Assembly: GCA_032622095.1 (NCBI GenBank)
Contig: CP136061.1
Span: 39,129,797-39,193,796 of the forward strand
DNA: 64,000 nt
Reading direction: 5' to 3'
DNA from: Siphonodentalium dalli
Lineage: Eukaryota > Mollusca > Scaphopoda > Gadilida > Siphonodentaliidae
The position numbers and the translations under genes are program-made. Below the pieces are notes generated by a model, which did not search any database, was not told the DNA's origin, and saw nothing but the letters and a program-made list of their open reading frames with translations. How positions within the stretch are numbered: the stretch's first letter is position 1; each line of letters starts with the position of its first letter. This document shows positions 54,571-64,000 of this stretch, piece after piece.

Positions 54571-54876
54571 CCTGGCAGTCAACTCCTTTGTCATTCCAGT
54601 ATTGTGAGCAGGTGCCAAATATCTGAGGACAATCCCAGAGTGCAGGCTCGTTGCCACGGCAGTACAAATTATTAAACGATATACCTCCCGTCCCTTGTCC
54701 GTAGATTGCTGAGCTTCTTATTATGCCTCCTCTAAATCCAAGCATCTTGCATACGATAGCTGCTTCTCTGTGAGAAGGGGTTGATGAGCACACTGTTCTC
54801 CACTGACCATTCATATAAACTTCAACTCTACCGGATGTTATTATATTACCGTCAACCAGACGAATGTTTTCTACAA
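54571..54876 (-). CDS. SRCR-domain exon 1 (upstream-most in window)
   Basis: A 306-bp exon with one SRCR domain. The minus strand reads TTTTATCAG before it and GTGAGT after it (from 54570), both phase 1. Core: ENIRLVDGNIITSGRVEVYM, WRTVCSS, AAIVCKMLGFRGGIIRS, LYCRGNEPALWDCPQ, NDKGVDCQG. Six cysteines. It is less canonical than the others: the usual WGTVCD.GW is WRTVCSSTPSHRE, and the IWLD block is ISFNN, so it may be a diverged or decaying unit, although splice sites and frame are intact. Closest in sequence to the exon at 34.1 kb, with which it also shares intron sequence. Confidence 0.85.
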
Positions 54877-54946
54877 CTGATAAAATACATTTATTGGTCG
54901 ATGTCGCTCTATGTCTCGCAATTATAACCACATAATATAATACATT

Positions 54947-55100
54947 CAATGTTGATGCACGGTGCATATCAATGTGCAGCGTTACTGTCTTTAATATATA
55001 ATAAATTCAATGCTGATGCCCGGTGTATATCGATGTGCAGCCTTACTGTCTGTAATATATCATATAGTCAATGCGTATGCCCGGTGTATATCGTTTATGT
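54947..55100. repeat. 61-bp tandem repeat (2.5 copies)
   Basis: Unit starting CAATG(T/C)TGATGC.CGGTG.ATATC at 54947, 55008 and 55069. It lies within a segment that splits intron sequence otherwise shared with 34.1 kb. Confidence 0.8.
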
Positions 55101-55319
55101 ATATCAAACCACGGAAATGGACGTATATGTATTGCAATATATTGATTAGTAAGATTGGAACCATGCATTGTCTAAACGACTGATTCCGTAATGGTGGAGT
55201 TTTCGCATAAAAACAAACTCCATGAGTAATCGTATGAAATTCGTTGGACAAATCAACGAAGGTACAATGCATTGATTCTTTATTGTTTTCTGTGGCTATG
55301 CTACACACAAAATGAAGAA

Positions 55320-55785
55320 TCGGGTGAATTGTTGAGTAGACAGATATAAAGCCACATTGCTGCTTGTAAAGAACATTGTTTTTACAAATAATTTTATATT
55401 CTGCTTAACATAGTTATATATTTTTTAAATATTGGCAATATACATGTCGCATATGTCCATAGAAGTTGTGCTGTGTGTTGATTATAAATTGGAATGACAC
55501 TGATTATTTTCATTATAGGTGGTGCTATACCACCTTCAAACGATCTGTTAATATATGAGACATTTCAGTGGCAATTCGGTGAGAGAAACTGACATATCAT
55601 GATAATCTTTGTTATTTGTTGATTTCATCGTGTTAAAAGGGAAATTATTTCCTCTGATGTGGTTTATGTGAGGAGAATACAATTATCTTGGTTACTATGC
55701 AGAATCAACCTGTTCTCACGAAAAACATGCACATTATCTGCTTATAATATAACTTGTTTTGAGTAGATAATTTGCATAGAACGCC
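55320..55785. other. Anonymous intronic DNA
   Basis: No feature seen. Confidence 0.4.
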
Positions 55786-55789
55786 TCAT

Positions 55790-56040
55790 TTTGATTCGAT
55801 AATGTGCAGACAATTAGACAATTATAGTCACATTATCGACTCATAATAAGGCGATTCTAAGCAGATTATGTGGGGACAATGACACAAATAACCAACTCAC
55901 GACTTTTCAGGTGTGCGTTCATTAACAGATGTTTTCACTGTGGCCCGCGGTATAAAAACGAAATAACGGGTAAGAGTCCATTATTTGCTTATTTCAGCAT
56001 CAAACAATCAGATTATATACCTATTTCACATTATAGATAG
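55790..56040 (-). repeat. Dispersed repeat family H, copy 2
   Basis: Inverted pair-mate of 48388-48650. The region just left of it (55700-55860) has several GCGATTCTAAGCAGATTAT-like words in both orientations. Confidence 0.75.
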
Positions 56041-56044
56041 ATTA

Positions 56045-58140
56045 TGCGCGTATTTCTGGAAGGATATGTTGTCAGATTAAAGAGGTAATTGTGGTCGTAA
56101 TATTTGAGAATGAATTTATTCCGATGTTACCTTGTGGTGTCACTGATCACGGACACATTATATATCTATATTATAAGGTCAATGTTTCTTTTTCCGCGGT
56201 TTATAGCTTCATTTAATATATCCCAGCTTTTCTTAATTTGTTTGTCCTTGATGCCTCATGATACTATTTCACAATCGAGATGTTAGAAGTCCATCATTCA
56301 TTCACTGTTGTACCCTGGCGATATGGGAAAAGCGTCAACATGGTCAATTAAAAACAGGGATATGAATTATTTATATGTGGTATGCAATATTTCGGGGCAG
56401 TATTTTATGTTAGTATTGGCGTGCAGTCCGAAACCAGCATTTCTCGTTTAAGAGTACTTATATTTGCCATCGAAATTCCGTTTACGTGAAGCCATATGTT
56501 TGTTTTTTTGGTTGTTTCATCGCCTTCTGGTTTTTTGTTTTTTCATCGCACGCATGTCGCAACATAGATGGTTTCAAAGTACATAATATAGTATCATGCA
56601 TGCATCAAACATTATTATTCCAACTTTTAAGTTTTCTGTAAATTAGAGTTGCCCACTGATTCGTTACTGCTGTTGGTTTTGCTATTAATCATAAGGGACT
56701 TTACGAAACTTGTCAACAAACTCATAAGTTTTGACATACACCCTATATTTAGAAACGCCAATAATAAATCGCGCGGAATCACTGCCCGTTTACGAGTAAC
56801 AAAATGGGGATAAATACGGTTGAATCTTCTGTTATGATAACTTTTGTACCATCTTTGACATACATTCCGGGTCCACCCGTTCCATTTTTCGTCAGTGCGA
56901 CATTAGAATGCAAGTGGTTGCTATCCGGTATTGAACATATTTCACACAAGGAACTACACCTGATAAGAGTTACACATAACTAATAAGTGAATTAGCTATC
57001 TCGATTCCGCCATGTTTGTGACGTATTGTCCCCGCAAGCTTTCCCAGTGTCGCTATTGTTTTCGATCCGATATGAGGCGTTTCAAAAGGATCTTAAACCG
57101 TCTCCAGGGATAAAATGAATGTGTTCTGTTGAGAATAATTTAAAGTCATTAGCTTCACTCCCGGTGGGTATATATTTCAAGTCAGACAGAACTGTATCCG
57201 ATATACCATAAGAAAGGTCATAAAAACTAGAAATAAAACCCCAAGGTTGCATATTATTGATGTGGTATTCGCCCCGTATTAAATTGTTGAAAACTGCGGT
57301 CAGAGTAAGAAATCTTCTCAGATACAACCACATTTTCGGCGCGAATCATCGCGTGGAGGTCATGGAATTATATTCGGAAGAAATCGGAACCGCCCGAAAA
57401 ACGACGATCGGCTGGCACGCACGGTTGACAGAACAGCCAAAACAATAGCCGGCATGTCGATAACCAAAAGTAGATTCAACAAAACACAAACTAGATAATG
57501 TGATTATGTCTTGATTTTTGCATCGATATCTCATGTTTTCTAATTGAAATGTCGAGAATTAATTGGCAAATAACAAAGTGTACACACTGTGTATATGTTA
57601 TATATGGATTGTTTGCAAATTTAGGCGTGAATGGGTATTCACAGCATGCAAAATACGATTGGCACACCTCCGAACCGATCAGCTGATCCAGGTAGTCATG
57701 CTTCTCATCGATTGAAAATAAACAAATCGGGGAATTCCTGCCCTTCTTATCAAACTTCAACACATTTGGTCGAATTTAAGATGAAGTTATCTGCAATGGC
57801 ATTATTGACTTCTGTAAATGGAAATTATTAGCAATATTTCAAACGCAGAGAGTGCATGAACCACCGATCGATCTATAAATTATAATAGCCCAATCGGGCT
57901 GAACTGGATCGATTGGTCTTCCTGGCATAGTGGTTGCTGCTGTAAGAGAGGGAACTATAAATTTCTTAAATATTAAAATTTTGTTTGTTTTCAGATTTGT
58001 ACAAGTTTATAATGAATATTACTAGTAAAAAGATATACCATTGTCTTTCATTAGTTTCAAAATAAATGAGAATTTGTTTTAATTGGTAGAAACAGCTGGA
58101 CGATACTCCCCTTATCCCAGATTCACTTTATAGTAGCTAA
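56045..58140. other. Gene-poor stretch upstream of the SRCR exons
   Basis: No clear exon. One minus-strand frame (57082-57333, 83 codons) starts with a hydrophobic stretch (MWLYLRRFLTLTAVFNNLI) after AAA before the ATG, and could be a signal-peptide exon, but no fitting splice donor is visible. An A-box-like TGGCATAGTGG occurs at 57933-57943 without a B box. Confidence 0.4.
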
Positions 58141-59718
58141 TTACACTTAAGCATATCTCAGCTATCTCACCTCTATGGGAGGAAGCCAAATTAACATTTA
58201 ATAAATAATTGAGCTAAAGCCCCCCCCCCCCCAATCAAGGAATCTCTAACTACACTTAAGTGCAATAAGAATATTTCTTATCACGCTTAAGTGCAATAAG
58301 AAGATTCCTTATTGCGCTTAGAGATTCCTTATTGCGCTTAAGTGCAATACGATATTCCTTTTTGTGCTTAAGTGCAATAAGATATTCCTTATTGTGCTAA
58401 GCGCAATTAGATATTTCCTTATTGAACTTAATCGCAATTATATCTTCCCTTATTATATTGCTTAAGCTCTATTATTTATTAAATGTTAATTTGGCTCCCC
58501 ATATACCTCATGTATATTGGTATAACCTGATATAGGTTACTGGCATTAGTAATGCGGTTGCATCCATTTCAGCTTGAGGGGAGTTCAATGAGAGTGTATA
58601 TGAATTACGTTTAAGCGTACTTCATTTACGCTTAAGCGCGGAACTCATTTACACTTAAGCATAATTAATATGAATAATGCTTAAGCAAATACCTAACTCC
58701 AACAGATTTCCTCTGTCTGAATAATTGAGTCCATCTCATAGTATATGGGGGAGTCTAAACCGATGTTTGATTGATGTCTTATTGCCAGAGTAAATTTGAG
58801 TTTAGAGGAAATCGCATGGGAGACAGCCTTTTCAAATATATTATTTATTAGTGTAAATCAATTGCACTCAAGCGCAAAAAATATGTGTCTAATAATATAT
58901 TTGCGCTTTAGCATAAAATTGCCATAAATGTGATCTATTATATGGGAGGCCCTTTTCACATTTATTATTTATTTACACTTAAGCGCAAATAACCTCTATC
59001 ATTTGCAATTAAGCAAATAGATCATATTTGCGCTTAAGCGCAAATCATTTGCACTTAAGCGCAAATACAAATCAATATGCATTGATCCCCCCCCCCTGAA
59101 TTAATTTTACATGGCATAGGCCTAAACACATCACTAAAGTTGATATAGCCCCACCATATGAGGGAAACAATCCCCCAGAAGCCCCAAGATCTGTTTTATG
59201 ACCATGGAAATGATATAGATCTGTGTAGGATATGTCTCTTTTATAAAATATACTATATCTCTGGGATGGCGACACAAATTCTTGGGGACAGGGATGCTGA
59301 TATTATGAAAATAGGGGTTTTTCCCCAACTTCAAGTCAATGAGTACATCATATGAGGGAAGCAAACCCCAGTAACCCCTAATTCCCTATTTATGGCCATG
59401 GAAATGGTATATATCTGTGCAGGAGATAATAAAATATACATGAGCTCTGGGAGTGAGGCACCAAATCTTGGAACACCAGGGACAGAGATGCTGATATGCA
59501 TATGGAAATATGTTTTTTCTTCAACTTCGAGTCTGTATGGGGCTATTACTATGGGCCAATGCTAATATAATATGACATGGACTCAATCATTCACATCAGA
59601 GGGATGTAATGGAGTGCTAGGTATTTGCGTTTAAGCGCAAATAAATTGATAGACACATATTTGTGCTTAAGCGCAAATGATTTACGCTTAAGCACAAATA
59701 TTTGCGCTTAAGCGCAAA
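58141..59718. repeat. Palindromic CTTAAG-rich repeat complex, left part
   Basis: Dozens of copies of a short palindromic motif, TTTGCGCTTAAGCGCAAA and variants (TTACACTTAAGTGTAA, TTGCACTTAAGCGCAA), are spread through AT-rich spacers. Larger inverted repeats are nested: 58178-58216 with 58461-58500 (GCCAAATTAACATTTAATAA / complement), and 58683-58738 with 59578-59640 (GGTATTTGC... and ATGGACTCAAT words). A ~193-bp direct duplication lies at 59155-59347 / 59348-59545. C14 and C9 runs occur at 58220-58233 and 59088-59096. No coding content. Confidence 0.85.
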
Positions 59719-62550
59719 TCTTCTTATATCTATATTTGCGAATGTCTGTCTGTCTGTCTGTCTGTGTTCTATAGAAATTCACAGGGGACCATCTAGATGA
59801 TGCCAAAGGGGTCTACTAGGAGTAGCTTTTTACGAGAAAGATAATGGTCGGGGTTAGAATTTTCTAAAGTGACGCCGTTGTTGTCAGGGGCAGAAAAGGG
59901 GGAGGGGCAGAAACAAAATTGTCGCCGATTGCCACCAAACTTATATATAATCATCCCCATAATATGAGGAATCTAATGGCGTGGTTTTAATATGGCAAAA
60001 GTCGCGCCGTTCGCGTCAGGGGTGCCCGGAAGGGGGGGGGGCAGATTTTGTTTTCTGTCGCCGATTGCCACGAAACTTACATATAATCATCCCCATGATA
60101 TGAAGAATCCAACGGGGTGGTTTAAATATGTCAAAAGTGGCGTCGTTTGAGTCAGGGGTGAACGGAAGGGGAGAGGGGCACCAAAATTTATATAACTAAT
60201 TTTAGCGCCGATTTCCACCAAATTGATATATATTCTTCTTCATGATACAAGGAATCTAATTGTGCGATTTAACAACGCCAAATTTTTGTTTTTGGATGAG
60301 AGATTGGGAGGGGTGGGCACTAAATTTGATAATAAGTCGCCGATTGCCACAACACTTATACAAAATCATCCCCATGGTATGAGGAGTCTAATTGTGTGGC
60401 TTTTATCTGTCAAATGTGGCCTCATTCGAGTCAGGGTTGCATTTAAAGGGACAGGGGCACCAAAATTGATGCACAATTGTTTTTAGCGCCAATTTCTACC
60501 AAATTGATACACGTTCTTATCCATGATACGTGGAATCTAATCGTGATTTAAAGACGCCATAGTGGTGCTGTTTGGGTGAGAGATGGAGAGGGGAGGGATT
60601 GGCACCAAATTTGATTAAAAAATTGTTTAGTCGCCGATTATCACCAAACTTATAAACAATCATATCCATGATATCAGGAGTGTAATCGTGTGGTTTAATG
60701 GTGTCACAAATGGGGCCATTCGAGTCAGTGGTGTATAGAGATGAGAGGGACACACAAAAGTATATCTATATGTTTAGTGCCGATTTCCACCAGATTGATA
60801 CATATTCTTCTCCGTGATACGAGGAATCTTATCGTGTGGTTTAGATACACCAAATTGCTGCCCTATGGGTGAGAGATATGGGGACCTTAAATTTGATACG
60901 AATTTGTATACTCGCCAATTTCCACCAATTTCATATATATGCATCACTAATCTCTAATGAGTCTTAGTGTGTGCAGCTTGAGTCCGAAATAGGGACGGGA
61001 GGGTCACCAAAACTGATACAAAATATGTTTAGTACCAATTACCATCACATTCAGACACGTTCTTCTCAAATGATACACGAAATAAAATCGTGCTGTCTGT
61101 CTGTCTTTTTGTCTGTCTATGTGCATTCTATATATAACTTCACGCGGTACAATTGAGGTGGCACCAAGGCGTTCTAAGAGGGGTAACTTTTTACAAGGAA
61201 GATAATGATGCGGGTTAAATTTTTCTAAAATGACGCTGTTGGTGGGAGGGGAAATTAAAAAAATATGGTGAAATAGTTTTGTCGCTGATTTCCACCAAAC
61301 GAATACATAATCACCTTCGCAATATGGCGTTGTTCGAGTCAGCATTGAATCAACAATTGATTTAATAAACCAAATTCCACCAAATTCATACACGTTTTTC
61401 TCTAATGATATACCATGAATTAAATCACATTTCGTGTCGTTTGCGTCACGGATGGCTAGCGGATATGCACATCATTGATAAGATTGCTATTCGCCGATAT
61501 CCACCAATAAGTTATATACAGTCACCAGGCCATCTCCATATCATTTTAAGTAGTTTGGCGTTCACATTTCACAATCCCGACATATGGTGACCCACATAAG
61601 TCACTTGAACAATTATATCTTCTTAACAGTCATATTTATATGGGAATGGCAATCAAGGCATTCACACAATGAGCTAGCAAAAAGAGATAACTAGAAGAAG
61701 CATTAAACGTATATTTATCATTCTATTGAAGATATACATATATTCGTGCAAACTGAGAGACCTCGAACCGTCAGAGGATTGCATATATATAATAAAAAAT
61801 TAGTCTGTTCCATTCAATACAGTTTCCACAAAAAGTTACAATTTGTCAAGAGATATGGAAGGCCTGTTCAAAAATAGTGGTCACAATGTGCAGTCAAATA
61901 TAGTTTCTTCTGATATACGAGAAAATGCAGTTAGTAGCACAAGACTTTTCAAGATCCTACCAATACTGACATCTGACAAGGGTTTTAGAACAGACTCATC
62001 GACTGACATAAACGACTCAAAATCTCGCTCTGTGCCTGGCACATGTAGCTGATATATGCGCGCAGCAACATTTTGTTTAAACTAAGAATATTAAGCCAAC
62101 ATATAACACCATGAACAGAGGAGCACCTGGAAATTTCTTTGAAACATCTGTATCTTCGTGGAGATATGATAGCCAGGTGTCCTCGAGATCTTAGTCCAAC
62201 CCACTAGATTGATTGATACATCTCAATATGTAAAACCCATTTATCATCTTTTATCGAACTAATGTGTTTATGATGTTCATGTATTATATTATAAAGTCTA
62301 ATGTATACGCAGTTGTAAATAAATAAATACTTCATTATTGGTGGAACGGATTAATCGTGATAAACAGAATGACAATTGACAAGGTGAGCCACTACTTATA
62401 TTTCCATGACTGTATTAATCATGATTTGTGATGCTATTTGAATATACAATTTATGAGAAAACGTATAACACTTTAAGCAAGAGCATTCTCTATTCCCAAC
62501 ACATATCCACAGCATACATTAACCTGTGCAACGCCGGGTAACCCTGCTAG
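59719..62550 (+). mobile_element. Large Helitron-like element C (2.8 kb, non-autonomous)
   Basis: Starts TCTTCTTATATCTATATTTG after an A, followed by (TCTG)n, then GGGGACCATCTAGATGATGC. About 12 diverged copies of a ~138-bp unit (CGCCGATT.CCACCAAA.T.ATA..) fill 59860-61510. A unique part follows (61600-62250), then a segment shared with 16385-16545 and 49425-49785. It ends CGCCGGGTAACCCTGCTAG with T next. There is no target duplication. The empty site is visible in a paralogous inverted copy at 58941-58985. No Rep/helicase frame. Confidence 0.75.
59860..61510 (+). repeat. ~138-bp degenerate tandem array inside element C
   Basis: Each unit carries CGCCGATT(G/T)CCACCAAA.T.ATA, CATCCCCATGATATGAGGAATC and a GTCAGGGGTG..GGAGGGG stretch. 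Identity falls toward the right end. Open frames inside (60223-60486, 61004-61393) derive from the repeat. Confidence 0.8.
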
Positions 62551-63000
62551 TAAATAATAAATGTGAAAAGGGCCTCCCATACTATTTCCGCTAAAGCGCA
62601 TATGATTTGTATTTAAGTATAAATGATTTGCTCTTAAGTGCAAATGATTTACACTTAAGCGTAAATGATTTGCGATTAAGCAGAATCAGAATAAATGTGA
62701 AAACGGCTTCTTGTATAATCGCTTAAGCATAATTCATTTATGATTAAGTGTAATTAATCTATCAATGAAAATAAATGACCAGTGAGCTTAAGCGTAAATC
62801 AATTACGCTTAAGCACACTTTAATCAATTACGCTTAAGCACACTAGTCATAATTATATTACTCATAGGAGTAATGCTTTATCTACATCATACGGTTAAGC
62901 GTAAGTGAAGTACGCTTTATATGTTTGCATTACACCTGAGTGTAATACATTACGCTTAATTGTAATTCACTTACGCTAAGTGCAATTAGCTAATACATGT
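62551..63000. repeat. Palindromic CTTAAG-rich repeat complex, right part
   Basis: Continuation of the complex on the other side of element C. AATAAATGTGAAAAGGGCCT (complement of 58945-58964) comes first, followed by many ACTTAAGCGTAAAT and TTACGCTTAAG words up to about 63000. Confidence 0.85.
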
Positions 63001-64000
63001 GAAAAAGGCTTTCCATTATAGTTATCATCCATCAGAATGAATAGTGCTTACTAAAGCTTGACAACAGAATTTGCCATTAAAAACATTTCATGGCCAATGA
63101 GCTAACAAATGTTCTGTACTGGCATATTGAATACCAATTATTTGTACTAGTGTACAGGTATAATGTTATTAAACAGTTTTGAGTTACAAAAGTAAGACAA
63201 CTCTTTCTGCACGGTACTGTGCTTGTGGCCAGATTGATGTAAAAATTCGGTCAATGCGCTTACAATTTTCTATAAATAGTAACATTTTGGAATTATTACC
63301 TCTTGATCACTGTTCGATTATAATCTTTGCCACTAACTCCGCCAATGTTCTTCCGTTTGTGATTTCACGCAACAATTCCCTTTCTATTCCTTCCCTGTCG
63401 AATTGACTACCGATTGCGATGTCAATTTGTTTTTCGCTTTAATATTCTGATGTGCATGACGCTATTACAGCGAACGGTCATCCTCCCTAGAAGCCATTTC
63501 TGAGAACGAAACCCGATTCAATCCTAATCGAGTCGAAAGTGCTCGGGCATTTCCGTGACTGCACAAGACAACGCATCGGTTTGTTTTTTCGTGTTATTAT
63601 GGTGAGATTAATCGGGACGATTGATAAAATATAAATAGTTAGCCGAATGGCTGTATAATGTGTACAAACTGACTTCAGGATGGGGGATTTCGTGTATCTG
63701 AGTTATTTTATTCACTCTTCCCACATAATGACGCAGGGAACTCAATTGTGAGGTTCAATTTACGTTTCACATCACTTTAATGATAAAACGATAATCCGTT
63801 TACTTCGTTTAGTTGCACGATGTCGACGTAGATTTATGTCATTTAAATTTATTCACGGAATACATTTGTCTATAATATGCGTTGGGTTCAATCGGACTTT
63901 TCGTCGCATCAGTGCTATAAGGTCGTAACTACATTTTGGCGGGAAATTATTATTTGATATCATTCGAATTGTGAGAAAAAATCCAATCCGCTGGGGTAAA
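63000..64000. other. Anonymous DNA, no gene seen
   Basis: No exon or named repeat visible. A small plus-strand frame at 63179-63406 lacks family features. Confidence 0.45.

Noticed and set aside
58141-59718. CRISPR-like array of short palindromic repeats
   Set aside because: Repeats are irregularly spaced, lack uniform spacers, and sit in animal nuclear DNA with transposons; no cas gene is present.
61843-62052. 69-codon frame in Helitron C
   Set aside because: The related copy at 53.06-53.45 kb does not preserve this frame, so it is not treated as a gene; the shared segment is reported as a finding instead.

Overview
This is a window of AT-rich eukaryotic nuclear DNA, almost certainly from an invertebrate animal. 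It has no bacterial-style gene packing, no intact tRNA or rRNA gene, and no long host open reading frame. It holds single-exon SRCR (scavenger receptor cysteine-rich) domains with proper splice sites, several families of APE-type non-LTR retrotransposons, a Ty3/gypsy-type element, Helitron-like elements with (TCTG)n tracts, and many foldback elements and minisatellites. This mix is typical of marine invertebrates. I lean to a lophotrochozoan such as a mollusc or brachiopod, but the sequence alone does not settle the phylum.

Host coding content: three SRCR exons on the minus strand (about 54.9-54.6, 49.0-48.75 and 34.1-33.8 kb). All have phase-1 boundaries with an AG acceptor and a GTGAGT donor. 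They are most simply exons of one multi-SRCR receptor-like gene transcribed right to left, with introns of about 5.5 and 14.7 kb filled with transposons. No other host exon is convincing.

Layout. 0-1.6 kb: anonymous DNA and a CA/TA microsatellite. 1.6-5.4 kb: broken LINE (minus). 5.9-6.0 kb: hairpin element. 6.1-8.4 kb: four head-to-tail Helitron-like units. 10.1-11.4 kb: a MITE with target duplication, a 22-bp array and a 42-bp minisatellite. 11.6-12.6 kb: tRNA-like foldback, SINE fragment and a 166-bp hairpin. 13.3-16.9 kb: Helitron-like elements (minus) with C/A-rich interiors, and a ~350-bp degenerate tandem. 18.2-18.5 kb: retroposon whose head matches the U2 snRNA 5' end. 20.1-20.5 kb: LINE 3' fragment. 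22.2-29.5 kb: Ty3/gypsy-type element (minus) with about 1.86 kb of foreign DNA between protease and RT. 30.2-31.1 kb: second copy of that LINE. 31.1-33.4 kb: second head-to-tail Helitron-like array. 36.1-40.0 kb: nearly complete LINE (plus) with only three disabling changes. 41.7-42.7 kb: DNA element with ~88-bp terminal inverted repeats. 49.9-51.8 kb: decayed L1/Tx1-like LINE. 53.6-54.2 kb: repeat pair-mate of 11.4-12.3 kb. 58.1-63.0 kb: palindromic CTTAAG-rich repeat split by a 2.8-kb Helitron-like element whose empty site can be read from a paralogous copy.

The most noteworthy signals are the two head-to-tail Helitron-like arrays (TC start, hairpin plus CTAG end, A|T target), their dense TCAAGGTCA nuclear-receptor-type half-sites, the palindromic CTTAAG array with its nested Helitron, and the U2-headed retroposon. 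All calls come from reading the sequence; no database search was possible.
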